Assembly (NCBI GenBank): GCA_036702975.1
Contig: DATNPX010000056.1
Coordinates: 62,001-126,000 of the forward strand
Length of the DNA stretch: 64,000 nt
Reading direction: 5' to 3'
Origin: DATNPX01 sp036702975
Lineage (GTDB): Bacteria > Cyanobacteriota > Vampirovibrionia > Obscuribacterales > Obscuribacteraceae
Shown in pieces: positions 28,801 through 35,982 of this stretch (within the stretch, counting starts at the first letter, position 1; the number at the start of each line of letters is the position of its first letter). The notes beneath the pieces were generated by a model. The model saw only the letters and a program-made list of their open reading frames with translations. It had not been told where the DNA came from and searched no databases. The position numbers were made by a program, and so were the translations under genes.

Positions 28801-28910
28801 GCAATGGCCGCATCGGATATGCGGAATTCGACATCTTCGGATTTGCATTCGAACGAAGCACGTTGTTCGAATGAGGGCGGGGCAATCGCTATGATTCCAA
28901 AGCTCGACAT
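19803..28910 (-). CDS. PUFA-synthase-like megasynthase: ER-like(NMO)x2-KS-AT-ACP-KR-DH
   Basis: The 3035-residue enzyme opens with two nitronate-monooxygenase/PfaD-type flavin domains (about 1-330 and 345-640). The second has the family ECGGHVGPR; the first has EAGGRVGE, with Arg for the His. A ketosynthase (about 728-1190) follows with Cys925 in DAACGSSL, ETHGTGTVAGD and GHTKAAAG. The acyltransferase (about 1320-1640) has Ser1422 in GHSYGE. A Pro/Gln/Met-rich linker leads to one ACP (Ser2049 in LGIDSIKRVE). An Asn-Gly-His linker precedes a ketoreductase (TGGARGI; Tyr2629 in YVSAN) and a hotdog dehydratase (His2753). Together with the coupled downstream gene it contains every activity needed for iterative fatty acid or polyketide chain growth. 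GAGG lies 7 nt before the ATG. Confidence 0.92.
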   Translation of the reverse strand: MSSFGIIAIAPPSFEQRASFECKSEDVEFRISDAAIALAASQCGETGIVDVEYTDLTKTTNLETLEKALLLARSEGGTKYGVKASAAQINALKPVLVKLTEGNKTSASAERPLVILVADSGDAGLKKAVKTVQSTGWQVFVECLSADEAKRAEAANADGIIAKGHEAGGRVGEQTAFVLVQECVKAVKLPIFAEGGIGLHTAAACRAAGAHGVVLTSQLLLTRESRLPFEVKQKIAGMDGTETALLTGAEGQNYRVVVRAGHEIMSATKEAIAKNDILKFAYAEQTTDRVWLIGQDACFADRLAIRFVSTAGVLQAVRESVNEHLSLAKSSQALAEGAPLAVSHGTKYPLVQGAMTRVSDTADFAFEVANGGGLPFLALALMRKGEVDALVSKTHEKLGKLPWGAGLLGFVPNELRQEQLEVITKYKPPFALIAGGRPDQAKQLEDLGIKTYLHVPSPLLLESFIEMGSRRFIFEGKECGGHVGPRSSFILWETMIEVLLRSIGNDANKYHILFAGGVHDAVSSAMVSAMAAPLVAKGVKVGGLMGTAYLFTEEAVKSGAIVKPFQKAAIECNQTVLLETGPGHAIRCIDSPYKKAFDNKREELTAQKKSRDEIREELELMNLGRLRIASKGVNRNQNAGKDAIIADLKTDHGANAQSKDLVAVSENDQWQDGMYMIGQIASMHEKVTTIEELHKDVCVEGSKLLESIQTVPVVESVRTERDRRYEQRSIKPSEAVAIVGMSCLFPKANDLETYWQNILNKVDAIEEVPLEQWDWREFYDKDPLAPDKIYSKWGGFLKDIEFDPTIYGIPPSSLKSIDPMQVLLLEVTRAALADAGYTDRSFPRQKTSVVLANAGHGPITAFYSLRSMLGWKLADLPEDIKQHIASKLPEWSEDSFPGYLGNVTAGRVANRFDLGGVNFSIDAACGSSLAALHVSMAELRNYNSDVVFLCASDTHNQPGDYLSFSKTHAFSQSGHCRTFDAAADGIVISEGMAMLVLKRLSDAERDGDRIYAVVRGVGGSSDGRDLSLTAPRPAGQMLAISRAYEDAGITPSTVSLVETHGTGTVAGDKAEIGALKQVFDAAGAPKRSCAVGSVKTMIGHTKAAAGLASMIKVAKALHHKVLPPSIGVTVPNPSCDFENSPFYINSESRPWVNTLTTVDGADQPRRAGVSAFGFGGTNFHAVLEEYVPKVQVEQEPPATEWPAELFVLKGASRADLFKPLSWLTEQTKKATAQQPVTVSLKDLAYQLHLKNQDKAGNPAKDQAKAADNFVLTVVATSFEDLAEKLSRAKSDLLDNTKKQIKDPRGIYFVEPSGEAKEEAKVAFVFPGQGSQQVDMLKDVASIFPEVRKTLESASAVLKERLEKPLSSYIYPPPAFTDEEKTAQHAQLTDTRIAQPAIGAADLAMLRLLQSFNVSPDMVAGHSYGEYVALCAAKSLSEADLIKISETRGRILSEKKGAAPGTMAAVSSDAAAIKKIMDKLSGVTLANINSPTQCVISGERSSIDNAVSVCKENGLAAKVIPVSQAFHSVHMGHAKEPLKQELDKLDIQVPQIPVYSNADAQVYPSEPAQIAKKLSEHIVAPVDFVHEIENMYRDGARIFVECGPNAVLTALITSILDQQKANDYVALAVDRSGRNGVVQLLHALAQLAANGVQVNTSVLYRGRLKQTALSLEAQRSNAAANGKKRLMYRVNGMKIERINPNGASAGSTANENKTTAKVTTAAVLKSPATTSSTTSTATKTIQQFSPTNPAAGNHQPANGKKDHGESTVPFDTKSTPPAASFNQAPNQNGHQLPESVALPDGTFAASGSNGGTFVSPQIQGYQPNFSGVPVVNPSFPQQLGHMNTGWIGAPMMPQAGMQGVEQMMMHYQQMMLQMTNTFMASQQQVMLNYLQAKAGQVMPVRPAFPGQPMQQFPAPQPQTWPQMPVANSFQQQMQQPLPFQQTPMAPVAQAVSPFQQIAQTAPQTQAVIATTKVEPAAEKSSFDNGNGNGNGNGHVHEAEAKAVVEAATTEIYDAEALVTALLDIVSERTGYPPDMLDPTLDLEADLGIDSIKRVEILNSFRKILPAAKQAQLESGIEELAGTKTLEGIIAWIRKEPVATESGAAVKQPADLNVKIDGQAVNYDIEGKLEDGHNGNGNGHGSNGNGHNGNGHGNGHNGNGKSQTSAANAHGSNGSGKSTLASLDDLVSPAEKKTVKSEMKRALVKVVDLPALQSEPSFSGTWLVTCDDVKLAESIKKQWEASGATCVIIEHSKQESNLADHKASVNLLDFEEVERQIGIIRQEHGPISGFVHCVGANSNKSETLGSKSLFVVAKALDAEISAAAGTNGGAVVISRMGGVFKSSLAVVTENDLYTQAGSVGLLKCLAKEWPGVACKAIDFARNLTSEQIARAAAEEFCAADTRTEVGRGAELQRFGLDVAYAPLQETENAIKLNQDSVVLVTGGARGITAELATELAQRFQPTLILAGRAEEPAGEEAPHTAGLTSAKDLKAAIMTHMREQKEAVSIAVVEQTYVKLLRDREIRGSIAKLRAHGSQVHYRSVDVKNDQQFAALIDDIYSQFGKINGVINGAGVIEDGFLKQKSLASFERVFDTKVNSAITLAQKLRFDEQLQFVFLFSSVVGRTGNAGQTDYVSANEVINKLATELNQKSGARVASLMWGPWKGGMANPELESIFARYGWAMIAPEEGRKAFIQELASGSKSDAEVLLVAELAKDGDSPVGTGPRLQGVEAQRLNSGEHEFHLTLNPAQDVYLKDHTFDGVPVMPMAFALELMAEAVQSVYTDWACARVINLDIPSGIVFDTSSKQVTLSVVEQSRNEATLLIESSLSVSYPRKRTNFKATFELVKKSEPLSKKAALSQLPDVIPTQVAGMDELKDLSEADGSVPTVEQIYSEYLFHGPLFQHITAVEAVGAEGIVGRLTPSQPVKCIPSSKNSEWMIDPVLLDSAMQLAGVWVRKYLDITTLPTGFRKLHLVKPLTEQNYLVRAFMDSQITSTNLACHVAVYEESGELVLLLEGLGGVGSKSLNRLASPAGSTGSGR

Positions 28911-28938
28911 TTGCTAGCCTCGTAGCCTGTGGTGATGG

Positions 28939-28967
28939 ATATTGCGAACATGAACTCTCGATGTCAA
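28939..28967 (-). promoter_or_regulatory. Candidate promoter for megasynthase genes
   Basis: On the minus strand TTGACA (28962-28967) is followed by 17 nt and CAATAT (28939-28944). The predicted transcript would start about 22 nt before the ATG at 28910, with GAGG in between. The -35 is perfect and the -10 is poor. A second -10-like TATACT lies further upstream. Confidence 0.35.
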
Positions 28968-29089
28968 ATGTCGAAGGCCGCAGATATACCCAAAAAAGTA
29001 TAATGGGCGCGCCTGATCAGTCCATTGGACAGGTTTAACAAGATTTTTTTCGAAGCGATTTACAGTGCTTGACGACTTCGAAATTACAA

Positions 29090-30382
29090 TTAAATCGTCA
29101 CCGTTTCCGTTGGACTTTTTAGCTCGTAGTTAATTCCTCTCCACCTGATGCGGTTCGTGATGATTGAATAGAGCGTCATCCAAGGCAGAATCAGGTGCGC
29201 CAAAGGTAAAGCGAGCGTAAATTTCCAGAAAGAATCGTCATAGGCTTTACTCAAAGCAGCGAGTTCAGCTTGAGCCTTATCCGCTGCCGGTCTTTGTGTC
29301 TCAGAGTTGAGCGCAGGTGCAGCTTTCGTTTCGCTTGCATCGGCGAGCAAAACACGGCGCCAGAGATTTTGTGCCTTCAGAAGAAACAAAAATTCGATAG
29401 GTATCAACATCAATCCCGTCAGCAAGGTCTGACCGTTTGATGGGCAAGGATTGACGCCAGTAAGCACGGCCGCTGCCAGGACACAAAGTAGCCACGCCGT
29501 CAATATCACTGCTCGATATATGGCTTTGCGCCAAAGTTTTGGGTAATAAACCTTCGTTAAGATGAGCTGTCTATTTGTCCACTCGATGATCTCAGAGGCG
29601 GAACCGTCGCCTTGCGTGAAAACCAGACACTGAGGCACAAATCGGACATCGAGACCAAGGTCTTTGACGGCAGTGGTAAGCGCAAGGTCATCGTCGCAAG
29701 ATCTGTCCCACGATTGACAGACACGTGCTTTTTCGAAGTTCTCTTTGGTGATCGCCATGGCGCCGCCCCAGGCGAAACTGTATCCGGGATTTGCCATTTC
29801 CCAGGCTGACATGCGATTCCAGATTGCACGCACGAGCGAGAGCAAGCCGCTCCCGAATGGGATATAGAAACGATATCCTGTCGTGGCGCCAACTTTGCTA
29901 TCTTGTAAGTGACACACTAAATAGCGAAGAAAATCGTCGCGAGCGATGACATCGGAATCGACGAAAACAAAAACTTCTGTATCCCGGGATACATTTTTCA
30001 GTGCAACAAGTTGATTGTTGACTTTTTGTGCGCGCCGGCTGTCGATTCCGGCAACAATCAATTGTGTTTTGACGTGGTCCGACGTGTCACATATTTCCTT
30101 CAACACCGAATAAGCGGGGTCGGTTTGCTCTGCGACAGCAAATACGACTTCGAACTTTGCCTGTCCGGTAGTCTTGTCGATATAGTCTTGTTTCAGTAAT
30201 TTGCGAATATTTTCTGCAAAACCTGGGTCCAACCCTTTGCATGGAAGAATTACTGAGACTTTCGGTAAATATGAACTGGGTGTTAGCTTCAACTCTTGCT
30301 CGACGTAGTTGAAGAGCCGTCTGAATGAGATCGCTTGCGCAATGGTCGCAATCACGGTGATCAAGAAAAGAAAAAGCTGCAT
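29090..30382 (-). CDS. Membrane glycosyltransferase family 2 (ceramide glucosyltransferase/HpnI-like)
   Basis: The 430-residue protein has an N-terminal membrane anchor (about 1-20). A GT-A catalytic domain follows (about 40-280; VSVILPCKGLDPG, the nucleotide-binding VFVDSDVIARDDF, and the acid-containing SCDDDLALT). At least two C-terminal membrane segments come next (about 295-340 and 390-412). NRQLILTKVY resembles the Q/R-rich acceptor motif of lipid glycosyltransferases of the ceramide-glucosyltransferase type. It is transcribed toward the megasynthase genes with a 179-nt gap. The inference is that it glycosylates a lipid at the cytoplasmic membrane, perhaps the megasynthase product. The acceptor is not shown by the sequence. 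Confidence 0.8.
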   Translation of the reverse strand: MQLFLFLITVIATIAQAISFRRLFNYVEQELKLTPSSYLPKVSVILPCKGLDPGFAENIRKLLKQDYIDKTTGQAKFEVVFAVAEQTDPAYSVLKEICDTSDHVKTQLIVAGIDSRRAQKVNNQLVALKNVSRDTEVFVFVDSDVIARDDFLRYLVCHLQDSKVGATTGYRFYIPFGSGLLSLVRAIWNRMSAWEMANPGYSFAWGGAMAITKENFEKARVCQSWDRSCDDDLALTTAVKDLGLDVRFVPQCLVFTQGDGSASEIIEWTNRQLILTKVYYPKLWRKAIYRAVILTAWLLCVLAAAVLTGVNPCPSNGQTLLTGLMLIPIEFLFLLKAQNLWRRVLLADASETKAAPALNSETQRPAADKAQAELAALSKAYDDSFWKFTLALPLAHLILPWMTLYSIITNRIRWRGINYELKSPTETVTI

Positions 30383-30511
30383 TTACGAATAAGAGATGAA
30401 ACAGGCGCGCTGGTCGCAAGGCGTTAAAGTGATGCAGAAAATTGTAAAGTATAGAGACCGTCGTCTCTTTGTTTTGGCTCAACATCAGAGCTAACTAATC
30501 TTTGGTATCTA

Positions 30512-32191
30512 ATGTTTCGTCCTTTGCTCTATAAAGCCTTTGCTGCCCTTGGTTCTCGGGAAGTCTCCGCTATCGAGGCCGCTTCCCGTCGCACGCGTTT
30601 GGCGCAGCAAGAGCACTTGCTCGGTATCCTCGCAGCGAACGCGGACACAGTGTACGGACGCGAGCATAAATTCTCTTCAATTCGTTCGATCACCGATTTT
30701 CAAAATTCAGTTCCTGTAAATGATTACGATGTTTTGCAGCCATACATAGAGAAGGCTGCAGACGGCCAAAATTCGATATTGACGGCTGAGAGTCCATTTA
30801 TGTTCGCTACGACAAGTGGCACTAGCGGGGCACGCAAGCTCATTCCTGTAACGAGATCTTATGTGCGCGAGTTTCGACGTGCTTCTGTTGTGTCTGGTTT
30901 CAATCTCTTGAAACACTTTCCAGCGCTTTCGAAAGGAGTTGCCCTGACAGTTTTTTCACCAGCTGAAGACAGTCGAACAAAGGCTGGAATTCCTTGCGGC
31001 GCAATTTCTGGTCGTCTCTATTTGGAAGAACCACCACTAATAAAGCGATATGTGTCTCCTATCCCTTACGACGTTTTTGTCATTGCAGACTATGAGAGTC
31101 GTTACTACACGCTGCTGAAATGTGCACTCGGATTGCCGATTTCATCGATTTACACGCTCAATCCGAGCACGATCATGATTATCGCTAAACGGTTGGAGCT
31201 GTATGCTGAAAGGTTGGTGAAAGACGTACATGACGGCACTTTATCTCCGCCAGGTCCGCTCAGCACCTCAATTCGAGCTGCCGTGTCATCTTTTAACCGT
31301 CCAGATCCTGCCAGAGCAAAAGAGTTGACACGTTTGTTGGAGTCGAACGCCTTTTTACCGCCTAATGTCTGGCCTGGCTTGAGCATGATTTCATGCTGGA
31401 CCAAAGCGGCAGCATCTTTTTACTTGCAGGATTTCCCGAATTATTTTGGAAATGTCCCCGTCTGCGATATCACATATGGTGCCAGCGAAGGAAGGGGCAC
31501 AGTCTGCCTGTCTCCCGACCGGCAGATGTTGGCTATACGCTCACACTTCTTTGAGTTCATTGAGGAAGCTGATATAGACAAATCCCAACCGAGGGTTCGT
31601 ACCGCTGATGAGTTAGAGATTGGACGCAGCTACTATATTCTTTTTACAACTTCATCCGGGTTGTATCGCTACAACATAAACGATATCGTGAAGGTTGTCG
31701 GCTGGCATAACAACGCTCCGCTGCTCGAGTTCCTGCACAAAGGAGGAAACATCTCAAGCTTCACTGGGGAGAAGATCACCGAATCTCATGTGACGAAAGC
31801 AGTTTTGAGTGCATCTAATAAACTCGGACTGCGCACCCAATTTTTTACCGTTGTACCCCACTTTAGGCCTGAGCCGCACTATGAGCTTTTGATCGAATAT
31901 ATAGCAAACGACGGGCGCAGTATCACTCTCGATGAACTTAGCGATGTTGCAGACAGATGTTTTGGGGAAGAGAACATCGAGTATCAAGCTAAGCGTGAAT
32001 CGAATCGACTCTCACCTATCGTCGTTCGACCGCTCAAGCCAGGAAGCTACGAATACATAAGGAAGACTTTGGTTGCCGGTGGTACGCCAGATGCGCAGAT
32101 CAAAGTCAGTCACTTGAATCCTAAAGCTCATATCTTGCAATTGCTGGATTCATATCAAAACGGCGAACTGGCAGGTTCGCTTTCTACTTGA
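30512..32191 (+). CDS. GH3-family acyl-adenylating acid-amido synthetase
   Basis: The 559-residue protein belongs to the GH3 branch of the acyl-adenylate superfamily, which activates a carboxylic acid with ATP and joins it to an amine or amino acid. Visible motifs are the ATP loop TTSGTSGARKLIPVT, the second motif ITYGASEGRG, and YRYNINDIVKVVG in the hinge region. TGEKITESHV marks the start of the small C-terminal domain. Plant GH3 proteins act on auxin and jasmonate; bacterial substrates are largely unknown. It is divergent from the glycosyltransferase, and its 3' end overlaps the convergent proline dehydrogenase gene by 8 bp. Activation of a lipid acid from the adjacent pathway is a reasonable guess. 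Confidence 0.85.
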   Translation: MFRPLLYKAFAALGSREVSAIEAASRRTRLAQQEHLLGILAANADTVYGREHKFSSIRSITDFQNSVPVNDYDVLQPYIEKAADGQNSILTAESPFMFATTSGTSGARKLIPVTRSYVREFRRASVVSGFNLLKHFPALSKGVALTVFSPAEDSRTKAGIPCGAISGRLYLEEPPLIKRYVSPIPYDVFVIADYESRYYTLLKCALGLPISSIYTLNPSTIMIIAKRLELYAERLVKDVHDGTLSPPGPLSTSIRAAVSSFNRPDPARAKELTRLLESNAFLPPNVWPGLSMISCWTKAAASFYLQDFPNYFGNVPVCDITYGASEGRGTVCLSPDRQMLAIRSHFFEFIEEADIDKSQPRVRTADELEIGRSYYILFTTSSGLYRYNINDIVKVVGWHNNAPLLEFLHKGGNISSFTGEKITESHVTKAVLSASNKLGLRTQFFTVVPHFRPEPHYELLIEYIANDGRSITLDELSDVADRCFGEENIEYQAKRESNRLSPIVVRPLKPGSYEYIRKTLVAGGTPDAQIKVSHLNPKAHILQLLDSYQNGELAGSLST

Positions 32192-33266
32192 TGCCGAAAA
32201 GATTTTTGATTCCGTAGCTAATCATATTTGGATTTTCCATCAACCGGCGACGGCAGTAAGCGCCCGAAACCTTTGCACTGCCAAAAGGCAAATACATTCT
32301 CACGAGACCACCGGCGTCCTGCAAACGCTCAACGAACTCATGATGCGACTGGTCGACGGAAGCCTTCAAGTCTTCGAAGTATTGTCCTGTCAAAAGCTTG
32401 TCCTGCAGCTTGCGTCTGGGTACACCTTGCAAGAATTGAAACTCGAAGTTGTGCGCAGAAATGCGGTCGGGAATGACGACCTCCGCCAAAAACTTTTTCA
32501 CCATCGGTTCGTCATGCGAAGCGACTTCTACATAAACTCCGTTGCGCAGCAAAGTCTGCGCGTACTCTACGAGGCGAGTCTTCATCACTTTCTTGTCGGT
32601 GTGAGCAATCTGCGCTGGTTCGTTGTATATGCCTATTACCATTCGCACGCGCATGCGCGAATCAAAACGTTTGATGTCCTGGGCTGTTCTGAAAAGGCGG
32701 CTCTGAAGCACGGTACCCAAATTGGTGTAACCGGCATTGATCAATGCAAAATATGCTTCCAATTGAAAATTGGTCCAGCGATGATCTTCGGCTTCCAGTG
32801 TCATGTTTACTTTGTGCTTGAGACCATATTCAACCACTCGATTGATGCGATCGAACGCATCTTCTAGCGCTTTGCGGCTGGCTTCACCAGGAGCAGGCGT
32901 CATTGTGCTGAACATTGATGGTTTAAAAGAGATCGTAGTTTGCTGCCGCGTACGGGCGCAATTGATCGGATTCTCGCAAATGGCGTCGACCAATCGTTGA
33001 TAGCCGATGACTGAAGCTTCGCAGTCTTCGTCGTTTTGCATGTCTTCGCCGAGAATGTCTAGAGTGCTCGAAAAGCCGTGTTCGTTATAGATTTTGTGTG
33101 CCAGTTTTATGGCGCTCTCTTGGGTTGTGCCAGCAAGATAAGGTTTGGCAAGCGTAAGCACCAATTTCTCCGGCAGAAGATTGGCGATGCTTTTTGGTTT
33201 CTGCGGCGGCTCTGGCATTTCTTCCGCGACAATCGGCTCTTCTTTTACTAGTGTCTGCGCCGCCAT
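32184..33266 (-). CDS. Proline dehydrogenase family protein
   Basis: The enzyme is an FAD-dependent TIM barrel that oxidises proline to pyrroline-5-carboxylate. In the 360-residue product the family signatures ASHDEPMVKKF, FEFQFLQGV and the terminal RRRLMENPN (substrate-binding arginines) are visible. The P5C dehydrogenase half of PutA is absent. The ATG at 33266 has GAGGAG 5 nt upstream and is preferred over the open frame to 33326. It stands alone on the minus strand, tail-to-tail with the GH3 gene. Confidence 0.85.
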   Translation of the reverse strand: MAAQTLVKEEPIVAEEMPEPPQKPKSIANLLPEKLVLTLAKPYLAGTTQESAIKLAHKIYNEHGFSSTLDILGEDMQNDEDCEASVIGYQRLVDAICENPINCARTRQQTTISFKPSMFSTMTPAPGEASRKALEDAFDRINRVVEYGLKHKVNMTLEAEDHRWTNFQLEAYFALINAGYTNLGTVLQSRLFRTAQDIKRFDSRMRVRMVIGIYNEPAQIAHTDKKVMKTRLVEYAQTLLRNGVYVEVASHDEPMVKKFLAEVVIPDRISAHNFEFQFLQGVPRRKLQDKLLTGQYFEDLKASVDQSHHEFVERLQDAGGLVRMYLPFGSAKVSGAYCRRRLMENPNMISYGIKNLFGIK

Positions 33267-33521
33267 CAAAACTCCTCGGTTCGACCTATATAAGGTGATG
33301 TACGAACTACAGATCTTACAAGTCAACAGGCGGAACAGATCGTGGTCGCAGCAAAGGATAGCGGCTCTAAAACAATTTAAATATTCCGGTGTGCGCCACT
33401 GTCGTTAGAGCTTTGACAAATTTTAGGTGATGTCCGATTCGCACGCGGCTGTCAAGTGCTGCTGTGTTCTGGGCGGGTGCTGCCTCTTATGTCCTAAACT
33501 TGCAAAGGCAACTCGCTCAGA

Positions 33522-34796
33522 CTAATTGTTTGCCTGGTCCGCGGCATCTCCGAGAACCGGGAGCACAAAGCGCAGAAGCCTGGAGCGCCGCGCTTGATCC
33601 AATACGGTGCTTTCGGCGTTTGATGGCAGCCGCGAAAGAATCACATAATATCGATTGTCTTCAGGCGTATCGTTGGTTGAATAAATGCTGAAGTGAAGTG
33701 AAGATGCGGCAAGATTGGTCACTTGCACGCGACCCGACGGCAGATATCTTACACTGCGGGTAGGATTGCTGAGCGGCTGTGACTTGAGCTTACCAACGAA
33801 CTCTTTGCCCAGGTTAATCAACTGCGGCTCTGATACTGGGCGGCGACTCTTAAGAAAGGCGACTACAACATCGGCCTTACTTCCCGGTTGACGCGCCCCG
33901 GCGTAGACCTCGACGTCTCCTGGCGGTTGATATTTTGCCCAGGTCCATTTTGCAGAACTGGCATCGTAAGTGGTCGGTCGACCAAAAGCCTGCTCGAATT
34001 CAAAGAAATCATCTCCCAATCCTGCATTGCTCTTAAAGTGCCATGCCGAATCTGTTTTTTTATCTGGCGTTTTGGCTGGAGGTTGTTTGGTCTCGGTCTT
34101 CTCGCTTTTATGTCCGGGCTCCGCGTGCCCGTTAAGCGGTAAAGCAGTTGCCGTCAGTGGAACCTCTGGTGCCTGTGCTGGTGAGTAAGCCGTTTGCGAC
34201 ATGTCACTGGAGTCAACCTTCTTCTTCTTTTTTGTAACCACACGTTTGACGCGGCGCGTGGAGTGTTGAGAGAGAATGCGCTGCAATGCCTCTTCGTTCG
34301 TCATAGTTATTGTGTCAACACGGGCTAGAAGAAGCTGGTGTGCCTCCGCTTCATCTCCGATTTTATAAAGAACTTTGCATTCAATTTGCGGCCACGCATT
34401 TAAGTCAATGGGCAGCTCGTATGGCTCGTTTCCGATCAATGTATAATTGCGCTGCTCGCCGCGCGCCATGTTGGGGCGAATGTCGCTGCGCGTGACAGAT
34501 AGATAGTTGTTTTTGATTTCAAGAAAGCGCGCCTGGAATCTCACTAGTTGATCCGAAATATCTTCGCCGCTTTCGTTTTGGAACAAGAAGGTGACAGCCG
34601 GGTGATAGCCGCGGTCATCGTGCGCCCACCAGGCAATGTAGTCGGACACAAGCAGTGGATCGTTGCCGTCCTCGGCTGGTGCCGGAGGTGATAACTGGAG
34701 GCAGAGGAACATTGCCAGCAGAACTGTGATTGGCAATCTTTGCATCGGCAACTTCAACCGTCCGGGAGAAAGAATCTTCGTAAGAGCTGCTTCCAT
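33522..34796 (-). CDS. Exported protein of unknown function
   Basis: The product has a hydrophobic segment (LPITVLLAMFLCLQL) that ends PAPAEDG, consistent with a signal peptide. The N-terminal half (about 45-190) looks like a folded domain with no recognised family. A basic/Pro-rich linker follows (TKKKKKVDS). The C-terminal half (about 260-415) contains DDFFEFEQAFGRPT and ends in a Ser/Arg-rich tail. Start candidates are GTG 34811, ATG 34796 and ATG 34745; the last would give a compact signal peptide. It is the last gene of a tight minus-strand run starting at 40657, with 18 nt to the TPR gene. Confidence 0.6.
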   Translation of the reverse strand: MEAALTKILSPGRLKLPMQRLPITVLLAMFLCLQLSPPAPAEDGNDPLLVSDYIAWWAHDDRGYHPAVTFLFQNESGEDISDQLVRFQARFLEIKNNYLSVTRSDIRPNMARGEQRNYTLIGNEPYELPIDLNAWPQIECKVLYKIGDEAEAHQLLLARVDTITMTNEEALQRILSQHSTRRVKRVVTKKKKKVDSSDMSQTAYSPAQAPEVPLTATALPLNGHAEPGHKSEKTETKQPPAKTPDKKTDSAWHFKSNAGLGDDFFEFEQAFGRPTTYDASSAKWTWAKYQPPGDVEVYAGARQPGSKADVVVAFLKSRRPVSEPQLINLGKEFVGKLKSQPLSNPTRSVRYLPSGRVQVTNLAASSLHFSIYSTNDTPEDNRYYVILSRLPSNAESTVLDQARRSRLLRFVLPVLGDAADQANN

Positions 34797-34814
34797 CTTT
34801 CTAACTCTCACGAA

Positions 34815-35957
34815 CTAGTTTTGAGTGACCAGCTTGGCATCCGCTCCATCAAAATTGATATTTTGTGGCAAAGTCGGATTGCAAAACTGCGCGCGTTTAA
34901 CATCTTGCTCTGACAGAAGCTCGTTTCCTTGTTTGTGATACACGTAGGCGCGAGCTAAATAGTAGTTGCTATTGTTTGGATCGTCTATGAGGCAGTTTTG
35001 CAGATCGGTCAAAGCTTTATCCCACTGCTTCGCTCTAATGTAAGCATGTGCACGTTTAAAAACTAAAGACATATCTAGCGGGCTCAAATTGATTGCTGCG
35101 TTCAGATCGTCCAGAGCTTTTTCGGAATACTTGAGTTTGCCAAAAATTGTGGCGCGCAAGTCGAGCGCGGTCGGATTCTTTGGGTCCATTTCCAGCGCCG
35201 AACTTACATCATTCAAAGCTGCCTGAGGCTGTGAGTCTTTAGTGACATTGCTGCGAGCGATAAGATATTTCGCTTTTGGCGTTGAGTTGATAGCGGCCGT
35301 CAGGTCTTTCTCCGCCAACGAGATTTTACCCAGGGCTTTGTAAATCTCCGCACGCTTCTCTAATGCTGCTTCATTCTGCGGTTCTGCGGCTATCACAGCG
35401 GAGAAATCTGCGAGTGCCTTATCCTGTTGCTTCAGCGCTAAATACAAATTGCCGCGCTCCAATAATGCCTGCGTGTATTTGGGATTGGCTGCCAGCGCTT
35501 TGTTGAAGTCTGAAAGAGCTCCGTCATTGTTGCCGCTTTTCGCGTAAGCCTTACCTCGCCATACGTACCATCTTGGGTCAGAGCTGTCCAATTGCAACGC
35601 CCAGGTTAGATCTTGAGCGCACAAGCCGTAATTCCCTAGTTCATAAAACGCATGAGCGCGGTCGACAAAGGCTTTGAAGTCTTTTGGATTTTTTGAGATG
35701 CTCTCGTCGCATTGTTCGACAATTTTAAGAAGGTTGGCACGCTGAGCTTGCTTGGCAGGATCTGGCGAATTTGTTGCCGCCGTCGGTGTTCCGGCTAGCT
35801 GTTCTGACTGTGCGGATGCATGCATATTTGCACTTACGGCGCATGATCCGATTAGGAGCGCAGAAATCATAAATGCCTTGCCGTTTGGTGGCGTATTCGG
35901 TGCGTAAGATTTTTTCGAATTTTTCTTTTTCGGCATTTTATTTGAATTTCCAGTCAC
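34815..35957 (-). CDS. Exported tetratricopeptide-repeat protein
   Basis: The 380-residue protein begins with a basic Lys/Asn-rich segment and a hydrophobic stretch (AFMISALLIGSCAV) that looks like a signal or anchor. About eight TPR units follow (residues about 75-365), for example NYGLCAQDLTWALQLDSSDP and KALADFSAVIAAEPQNE. TPR arrays scaffold protein-protein contacts. The GTG at 35957 is supported by AAGGAA six to seven nt upstream; an ATG at 35936 is the alternative. It sits 25 nt after the S9 peptidase gene, so both are probably one transcript. Confidence 0.8.
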   Translation of the reverse strand: MTGNSNKMPKKKNSKKSYAPNTPPNGKAFMISALLIGSCAVSANMHASAQSEQLAGTPTAATNSPDPAKQAQRANLLKIVEQCDESISKNPKDFKAFVDRAHAFYELGNYGLCAQDLTWALQLDSSDPRWYVWRGKAYAKSGNNDGALSDFNKALAANPKYTQALLERGNLYLALKQQDKALADFSAVIAAEPQNEAALEKRAEIYKALGKISLAEKDLTAAINSTPKAKYLIARSNVTKDSQPQAALNDVSSALEMDPKNPTALDLRATIFGKLKYSEKALDDLNAAINLSPLDMSLVFKRAHAYIRAKQWDKALTDLQNCLIDDPNNSNYYLARAYVYHKQGNELLSEQDVKRAQFCNPTLPQNINFDGADAKLVTQN

Positions 35958-35982
35958 TGAAAGTTCCTTGCTTGTTCTATCA

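Noticed and set aside
14896..28910. Many open frames of 60-180 codons antisense to the megasynthase genes
   Set aside because: They mirror the coding strand's codon bias, lack ribosome sites and have no family motifs.
29048..29083. Stem TTTCGAAG/CTTCGAAA after the GT2 gene
   Set aside because: On the strand of the GT2 gene it is followed by A residues, not T, so it is not a terminator for it; the T run precedes the stem on the other strand.
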